Part shown: in pieces, positions 57,223-64,000 of the stretch
Layout: the number at the start of each line of letters is the position of its first letter
Position numbering within the stretch: the first letter of the stretch is position 1
NCBI RefSeq assembly: GCF_040869045.1
Contig: NC_090319.1
Location: 238,941,832 to 239,005,831 of the forward strand
Reading direction: 5' to 3'
Source: Eurosta solidaginis
Taxonomy: Eukaryota; Arthropoda; Insecta; Diptera; Tephritidae
Length of the DNA: 64,000 nt
The notes under the pieces: model-generated
What the model saw: only the letters and a program-made list of their open reading frames with translations
Databases searched by the model: none
What the model was told of the DNA's origin: nothing
Position numbers and translations under genes: made by a program

Positions 57223-57872
57223 TCTGGTTATTACTATTCTAACTTCGTCGTAATCGGGCGGGGGGACATATATTCCCTCATCATCGATTGCGGGATCGGG
57301 TTCTTCATCTCTGCGCGGTGAATTGCTGCCTCCATTTAGGACAGCAGAGAAGTATTCCCTCCATAATCTAAGCCTATCTGGACATCAGTTACAAGGTCGC
57401 CGTTTTCGTTCCTACAGGAGTTTGCCCCGGTCTTAAAACCTTCCGTCTGTCGCCATATTTTTTGGTAAAATTTTCGGGTGTTATTCCTGGTGGCTAGCAG
57501 CTCAAGCTCCTCGCACTCACGCCTTTCTGCTTCTGCTTTTTTCTTCCTGAAAAGGCGCCTCGCTTCCCTTTTCAACTCACGATAGCGTTCACACACTCCC
57601 CTTGTCGCGCTCGCTTTTAACGTAGCCCTGTTGGGAGCGTCTTTTCTTTCGGTTGCAACGCGGCATTCTTCGTCGTACCAGTTGTTTTTTCGTGGCCGCC
57701 GGTAACCAATTTTTTCCTCGGCGGCAGTACGAAGTGCTTTGGAGATATGCTCCCACTGCTCCTGTATTCCTTTAGGATGAGTTGTGCTCTCAGAGAGCAG
57801 GTGTGAGAGTCGTGAGAACGTGATCGAGCCTCGTACTGGATATGACCATGTTTCGAGCACCGGCAGAGTCAA
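57223..57872 (-). pseudogene. RTE-like linker between endonuclease and RT
   Basis: A basic, helical stretch (WYDEECRVATERKDA, then RYRELKREARRLFRKKKAEA, then NTRKFYQKIWRQTEGFKTG) of the kind found just upstream of the reverse transcriptase in this LINE type. It is in a different frame from the RT, so a frameshift lies in about 57223-57340, and another separates it from the endonuclease at about 57790-57870. Confidence 0.85.
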
Positions 57873-58215
57873 TCAGCCTCAGTCCGTTAGGAGAAGTTTC
57901 ATTGTGTAGGCTGAACTTTCCGACTGTAGGGCCAAAAACACCTTCTTTGCCCACCCTGGCGTTAAAGTCCCCAAGCACGACTTTTATATCATGACGGGGG
58001 CAGCGCTAGTATGCGCGTTCTCATTGTACATAAAAAGTGTCTTTCACCTCATCGTCTTTCTCCTCTGTCGGCGCATGGGCGCAGATTAATGATATATTAA
58101 AAAATTTTGCTTTTATTCGGATAGCGGCGAGACGCTCGTCCACAGGCGTGAACGCCAGCACTTAGCGACAAAGTCTCTCTACCACCATGAACCCGACGCC
58201 GAAACTGCGCTTATT
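57790..58215 (-). pseudogene. RTE-like endonuclease, partly deleted
   Basis: Pieces of an APE-type endonuclease: RSFGVGFMVVERL (58165-58205), NISLICAHAPTEEKDDEVK (58030-58110) and LGDFNARVGKEGVFGP with SLHNETSPNGLRLID (57860-57978). An in-frame TAG follows VERLCR near 58160. The N-terminal part before the glycine-rich block and the SDH-containing C-terminal part are missing, so the domain cannot fold into an active enzyme. It would have nicked the target DNA. Confidence 0.88.
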
Positions 58216-58708
58216 CGTATGGCCACTCCAATAGATGTCACAATTTTTTATCTTATTTCTTCCTTGCCTTTGCTTTCATTGTCCTTCAAGCGTTTGCCAT
58301 GGTCGTCATCAGTAGAGAGTGTATTTATCCGAGGCTTGTTGTTATATTTCATTGGAATATGGTTTTCCGTGGCGGGTCTCAAGCCCAGAGCACAACCCGC
58401 TCAGCGGGGGTGAACATATTACTTGCACGTTTATATAGCGAGCCGCTTGCTCCAAGACAGACGTCCGCTTACAGCCGCACCTAGAAGTGTACAGACGCTG
58501 CCGATGAGATCTCCCCCGGCTTGCCCTTAAACCGATTATGTCAGAGTGGCCTAGCCTGGTTGTCGCCTTCTCACATTAGCTCACCGCTAAACATCCCAGA
58601 GGATACTTGGCTGCAAGCGACCGGCAGTAGTGAGCTGCTTGAACCGCATGCAAAAGAATCGCTCTGGCCATTCCCAGGTGAATGGTGGTCAGAAGCTTTC
58701 CCCACTTG
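58216..58708 (-). other. RTE-like element 5' region
   Basis: GC-richer sequence between the endonuclease remnant and the TSD. On the minus strand it includes 'acccccgctgagcgggttgt' and 'atgacgaccatggcaaacg', just before the place where the N-terminal endonuclease coding should start. Most likely 5' UTR, with a deletion at about 58215-58290. The plus-strand frames of 61-104 codons here are chance. Confidence 0.65.
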
Positions 58709-59897
58709 TGTGTATATATGCTACATAGATATTCACACACACGTTAGTACATGCTCTACCGAAAATAAGAGCATGTACCCTTTGTTAAACCACATTGGCG
58801 TCAGTTTCAAGACTTTATTTCAACTTTACAATTAAACACTACACACATACTATAAACATTATACATTTTATAACTTTGTTTTATTAAAAGCACTTTCACC
58901 AAATTTTATTTTTTATAATTTATTTAATTTATAGTTTTGAACTTCACTTTACTGCTTATTCTCAATTTCTTCTCTCGCATGTAGAGTTGCCACACGTGAT
59001 TTTTTTGAACAAAACTTGTAGTATAAATGTTTTACAACATTTTAAATAGAGAACTTGTAAGCTATAGAAAAGTAAAGAATCAAATCGCTGGAAGGCAATT
59101 CACCATTGGAGGAACCATTCATGTAATTCGGCAAGTTTAATTCTCGTAACAATTTATTTTGAAACGATTCCAAAACAACTCAAACTTTTATGATGTCGGA
59201 AACATCAACATTAAAAAAGGATGTTTTTTATTATAATGATTCGTTCGCGTGAGTGAAAATTCGTAAAAACTTGAACAAAATGGTACTAATTTTGGAAAAA
59301 TCCTGTTCGCTCAAACAGAACTTTTGCAACAAGAGGGCGCAATTTTGCATTTCGCTTGGAGGAGAAGTTACAAAATTGTACCCGATAAATAGGTGTCCCG
59401 GTATCGCATAATTTTTTGCAGTGTTATGTACATTAAATTCAAAAAAGGGTTTTTTGTTTTGTATTGATAACTGAAAAACTAGTTTTTTTTGTTTTCCCAA
59501 TTTGTGTGTTTTTTCGATTTGGTGATTTTCTTATTTTGGTGCTTTTTTTAAACAAGTGGCACCATCATCATAAGTACAAAGTAGAGAACGCAGTGAGCGT
59601 AAAATTTTCTTTCAAATTTGCTCATGCATTGACTGTTGTTCGCTATTGAAATGACCTGTAAGATCAGTTGTGTTAACAGAAAAATCAGTTAGATTGATTA
59701 GGATTCTGTCAATTTTACAGAATTTTGTTATCTTAAGAGCGACAATTTCTCTTCTTTTGAAATGACTAAACTAATTTGTTTGCTTGACAAAGAACTCGGT
59801 CGAATTAACCATAATTCGATTAATTTCACCGAATCTCCGTTAGGTCAAGAACAACAGAACCGATTTTTTGATTTGACTAGCACCATTTCTTTCAGTG

Positions 59898-61862
59898 TAC
59901 ACACATCAATACTACATATATGCTTCAGCAACAGTCGTCAATTATCTGATCGACAAATACACTTTTAATATCTCACTGTGCAGAGAGGGATTTTGTTGTT
60001 TTTGTTGTTGTTGTAGCAGTGAGAGGGGTTTTGTCTTGTAAGTTTGCGCTTATCTGTGTGAGAGCACTAAAAATCTTAACCCGTGGGCTAGCAAAATACC
60101 GTCGCTGATTTAAATGTACGGGTTGAAGCTTGAGATTTTTTGCAAGCGTTCTTACTGGAGGTCAGATTTATCATCGTCATGCTGATGCTATTAGAAAAAC
60201 ATCATTCAATTTCTAATGCATACTTGCAACAGCAAATGACATAATCATCAAAATGTTTGTTAATTTTTTACCAAAAAAAAAATAATAAAACAATCAAAAA
60301 TATGGTACTTTTATGTAATAAAAGTAGGTACTCAGGTCAACACATCTAATTCAATATGTTCCAGGAATTTTTAACTAGCGACCTCAGTACCGATATAAAA
60401 AAGTTTTACGGTTTAATTCACAAGTAACATGAGTTACAAATTTCCCGTAAAATAAGTTACAGTTATTTTTTAAAAACACAACTAATGCAACTTTGCAATT
60501 TTTTGTCAAATCTAACTTATCGAAGCACCGATATATGTAACGTAAAAGAGTTTAAAACTGAGACCGGATTAATTAACCGTGAACATTTTTTAAATTAAAT
60601 TTCCGAAACTATTTTCTTGAAATAAAAAAGTCAATATGCACAGCGGTTTTGGGCGAAGATAGTATTATTTACCAGTAATGAGAAAATATAGGTAAGAAGA
60701 GGAAGACGGAGTCAAACTCAATACAATTCATAGTCATTTTTTATTTCTGTGGTATATGTAGGTTGTATGCAAACAGTGAGCCAATACCCCGTAGCGCAAC
60801 ACCGTCACCAATGCTTATAGAACAACAGAAATCAATAGTAAAAACAACCAGCATAATACGTTGGTAAAAAATTTGCACAGGTAGCATGAAAATTGGGGAA
60901 AAATAAATAAAAGATAAAAATCAAATATGAAAAACCAGAATCCCTAAAAAACGTACTGTGATGAATGCAATAACAAAAAATTAGTAAAGCGAAGCAGGTG
61001 GTCGACTTAACGCCTGAATATGTAGTAAAAGGTATCGTATAGAAAGATTTACAGCGCTTATGAACCAAAAGAAAATACTACAGGCAAGAGACACGGTAAC
61101 TTGTCAGCCACATAAACAGAAGAGCTCAACTACAGCACGCTGAGAGGTAACGGCGGCTGCTAACATTTTCACCCTTTTAGCCATGCCAAGTGAACGTATG
61201 GTGAAAGCGTTTCGAACAAACATTTTTAAGTGAAAACTTTAACAATAGGAATAATGGAAAAAAGAAACAACTGTCACTGTCTGTTTTTATTAGCTCTTTA
61301 GCCGATATCCTGGGGCGCCACATGTATATCGCAGTGCTGCAACGAAATTCGATTTCTAACCCGTACAAGAAGCTGGGACACTCATAATGTATTGTATTTT
61401 GATTTGGCTTTATGAAAAAAATTTGTACTTTTTCCTTACTCCCAATTCAAATATGTTACATATGTATGTTGTTACACGTGCACTGTTGAGAAAATCTCTA
61501 ATTCTAACCCGGTGCCCTCGCCATAAATCTCTTCTGGCAAATTTAATATATCGATATCATAGGGAGTAGGAATTGTGCCCCACTTTCTATTTCTATGATT
61601 CGGTACAAGTTTATAATTTCACATTTCGGATCCAGCTTGTTTATCAGCAGTATTTCATTGCTATACAACCAGACCAAAATAAGTCTCGTAAATTATTAAA
61701 TGGCATGGAAATAGGGCTTTAAAACCTATATTCTCTAAACCGATGTAATGTTGAAATTTCTAGTAGTTCAGATGTTTTTTACGAGTGCTTTGCTGGAACG
61801 TTCCCAAAATTACAGTTTGCTTATTCTGTATGCAGAGTATCAACGATTAGCATAAATGTTAG
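59898..61862. other. Non-coding stretch
   Basis: A '(GTT)n gtagcagtgaga' piece at 59997-60030 resembles the edge of the 37270 retroposon. Otherwise no recognised gene, element end or repeat; frames of 60-78 codons are not supported. Confidence 0.5.
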
Positions 61863-62933
61863 CAGTTGCTTGAGTGCAAGCCATATGGCCATAGCAGTAT
61901 AGCGCCAGGAAAAGGACCAAACGGAATATATGGTCCCGGGCCTGAGGTTCGAAAAAATCTTGGTGCCAGGATTGAGCCCGGGGGTTGGTGCCAGGGTGCA
62001 AAAATGGCAGAACATACTATCCATGTGTATGCGGATGGTTCCAAATTAATGGAAGGCGTCGAGTCTTCTGTGTCGATGCAGAAATAAGTAGATCCTACAG
62101 GCTGCCAGATTACTGCAGCGTCTTTCAGGCGAAAAATATAGCTGTGAAGAAAGTAGCAGAAATTCTGGAGAAAGCGTGCTTAAGCTGCAGTAGCGTCAAT
62201 ATACAAATATATTAATAGTCAGGCGGCGATTAAGGCAATAATATCACACAGAACTTCATCAAAAAGTGTTCTAGAGTGCAAAGAAGCATTGGAAAAACTT
62301 CGGTCAGGCCAGACCATACATATATACTGGATTCCCGGTCATAAAGGTATAGAAGGTAACGAAAACCCCGATAAGTTGGCAAAGAAGGGTGCAAAAATCG
62401 CTGAAACGACGATAGACGTCCCAATCCGTTTGGGAGAAATTAAAAGGAGACAGGAGTTGCATATGATCCATCAAGCAGGAAAGACGTGGACAAAATTTCT
62501 AAGATCATTTGCAAAGCCTCACAAAGCGGCTCATATCTCTGATGAGAGAAGACTTAAGGTTCACGATGGGCATACTAACTGGACACTGTCTTCTGGCGTC
62601 ACATGCCTATAAGTTAGGCCTTCTCAGTAACAGCAGGTGTAGGAAGTGCGAGCTGCAGGAAGAAACGGTTGAGCACGTTCAGTGTTCGTGTCCTGTGCTC
62701 GCCAGGTCAAGGCTCCAGTTATTGGGGCGACAGAGTTGCCAGATCTCGAGGAAGCAATTAGTCTAGGTCCTAGAAAACTTCTAGTATTTGCCAAGAGGAC
62801 GGAGTTATTCAATAACTTAAGTCCTGGAACCTGATTGGGTTTCTTCGTTTCGTCGTCAAACAAATTCCCGTAACACTATGGACACATTCAGTCTATGTGG
62901 GGTCGTTATTGATCAGGTCGTTCAACCTAACCT
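61863..62933 (+). pseudogene. 5'-truncated LOA-like LINE, RNase H to 3' end
   Basis: Plus-strand relative of 25729-26830. Readable pieces in three frames: HTIHVYADGSKLMEGV (RNase H, D of the first motif kept), RSYRLPDYCSVFQAKN (the FQAE glutamate is changed to lysine), IHIYWIPGHKGIEGNENPD, VPIRLGEIKRRQELHM, then CRKCELQEETVEHVQCSCP and a 3' end finishing 'caacctaacctatgg'. Several frameshifts and substitutions make it a fossil. The third RNase H motif reads 'caatatattaatagtcaggc', so its frame is lost. Confidence 0.92.
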
Positions 62934-64000
62934 ATGGATTAAGTTTTACTAAACACGCTTTCAAAGTTAAGACCTAATGGTTGAGGTTGAGGTTCACAGC
63001 GTACGTACTTACTGTTTTTGTAAAAGGGCTGTATACTTACAAAAATAATCGTTAAATATTTAATTCAAAGATCAAAAAAGGGTTTAAATTGAAAATCTTC
63101 AATTTTCCAAATATAAAAGCACTAAATAAATTGTCCAAGGCAGGAATCATTGTGAACAAAACAAGTGGGATATCTTATCCGTCAAATTCCTAACGTTTTG
63201 GCAGCGTTTTGACAGGATGTTCAATATGGCGGCGCATACGGCCGGTTATCTTTAGCTAGTGATTGTAAGACACTCAGGACTACTTCGCGATCTTTAAAAA
63301 CCAGCCGATCGTGTTTATTTGTTATTCTGGCGACTATGCTCAAGATATCAACCTTGTCTTACTACGATGTCAAGAATATAGTAAAATATACATATTATCA
63401 ATTAGAAATTTTTTTAAACATAACACATTTCACGAGAGTGTCGTGTTCATGTGAAATTTTAAGATTTGAGTTTTTCCCATGGTTTCCAATATAAAATTTG
63501 ATTAAATCATACCACGTATAGCAAATAGGAGACCTTGTGAATTGCCTGTATGTAATAAGTGACTTTAAATGCATTAAAAACTCTACAGCTTGACGAAATA
63601 CAACAACATAATTAAGGGTGGAACGGAGTGAAAAATATGTCTACTGAAATTCAGGGTTGTTAAGGACTGTATTTGATTTGGAATAATTATTCCTTTGTTC
63701 GCAGCCCCAAAGGATTGCAATCCTTTTTGTTATTCCGGTATAATGAATAAGAAATTTTAGTCAACATACCTTTTTGCATCCCGAACTAATTGTTCCTCAT
63801 TTGTTTTATGCCACTATTGCATTCACTGAATTGCAATACTCGGAGGAATGCATTTCGCAATCGTTTGCATTCCTTTAGTTTTTCAATACTATTAGCCATT
63901 TGCGAAATACTTTTGAATTTTGTTATTCCATAAAAGGAATCCTTTTAAATTTTATTATTCCACATGAGAAACGCAAAAAGGAATAATTAGTCAGGACCGG
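62934..64000. other. Non-coding stretch, possible element cut by window end
   Basis: Includes the short repeat at 63200-63242 shared with 43138. From about 63650 to the end, motifs 'ggaataattattcct', 'aaaggattgcaatccttt' and 'aaaaggaatcctttt' recur in both orientations, suggesting an inverted-repeat element whose right end is near 64000. The boundary cannot be confirmed here. Confidence 0.4.

Larger units (their letters stand above)
55707..58708 (-). mobile_element. Near-complete defective RTE-like LINE with TSD
   Basis: A 3.0-kb non-LTR element on the minus strand, flanked by TGTGTATATAT (55696-55706 and 58709-58719). The 3' end carries short TAAG-type tandem copies (seen on the plus strand as 'ttacttacttac'), in place of poly(A). 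From 5' to 3' it has a GC-rich 5' region (58216-58708), endonuclease pieces, linker, reverse transcriptase and C-terminal region. Length and tail style fit the RTE group, though I cannot exclude a related clade. Deletions, frameshifts and a nonsense codon make it inactive. Remnants of the same family: 10597 and 48846. Confidence 0.88.
55120..59897 (+). mobile_element. CACTG-ended DNA element, copy 3, split by an RTE-like LINE
   Basis: Begins CACTGAAAGAAA at 55120 and ends TTTCTTTCAGTG at 59897. Without the LINE it is about 1.8 kb, longer than copies 1 and 2, with extra internal sequence at 55290-55640 and 58720-58960. It preserves the empty site ('tacgtaaatatgggaataca') that the SINE occupies in copy 1. 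Flanking dinucleotides are TG on the left and TA on the right, so the TSD is not intact here. No transposase gene. Confidence 0.82.

Overview
The window looks like repeat-rich, AT-rich DNA from a higher fly. My best guess is a tephritid fruit fly, because several dispersed repeats have the style of tephritid intergenic DNA; this is recognition from memory, not a database match. I found no convincing single-copy host gene. Nearly all recognisable coding sequence belongs to transposable elements, mostly defective. Many insertion boundaries can be fixed from target-site duplications (TSDs), and several are confirmed because another copy of the host repeat in this window still has the empty site.

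Layout. 1-2140: array of ~152-bp units. 3.6-4.3 kb: two tRNA-derived SINEs. 7.6-12.9 kb: dispersed repeats, small inverted-repeat elements and a solo LTR (11925-12578). 13001-16405: a DNA transposon with ~360-bp terminal inverted repeats, TA flanks and a broken transposase-like gene with one intron; I cannot assign its superfamily. 16.9-17.6 kb: truncated LOA-like LINE. 18020-19555: large foldback palindrome. 19796-20493: hAT-like element with a second one nested inside, each with a perfect 8-bp TSD. 23693-24270: non-autonomous Helitron. 25729-31120: essentially full-length LOA-clade LINE, minus strand, interrupted by one frameshift.

33.4-36.0 kb: dispersed repeat invaded by a CACTG-ended element, itself invaded by a SINE. 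36.2-37.7 kb: degenerate direct repeats split by a 403-bp retroposon with 12-bp TSD. 38-45 kb: SINEs and MITE-like elements. 45961-48240: second ~152-bp array in opposite orientation, holding an internally deleted derivative of the 13-kb transposon. 50.0-54.5 kb: a MITE, a second CACTG element with SINE, and a palindromic MITE sharing terminal bases with the 13-kb transposon. 55120-59897: third CACTG element carrying a near-complete but defective RTE-like LINE (55707-58708). 61863-62933: a third LOA-like LINE piece, plus strand.

How the parts relate. The elements fall into donor and passenger sets: a transposase-bearing element and its deletion derivative; one LOA element and two decayed relatives; one RTE-like element and two remnants; and two SINE families sharing a 3' tail, as expected if they use one LINE's machinery. 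No LINE in the window carries that tail. The best candidate for something undescribed is the 13001-16405 transposon family.
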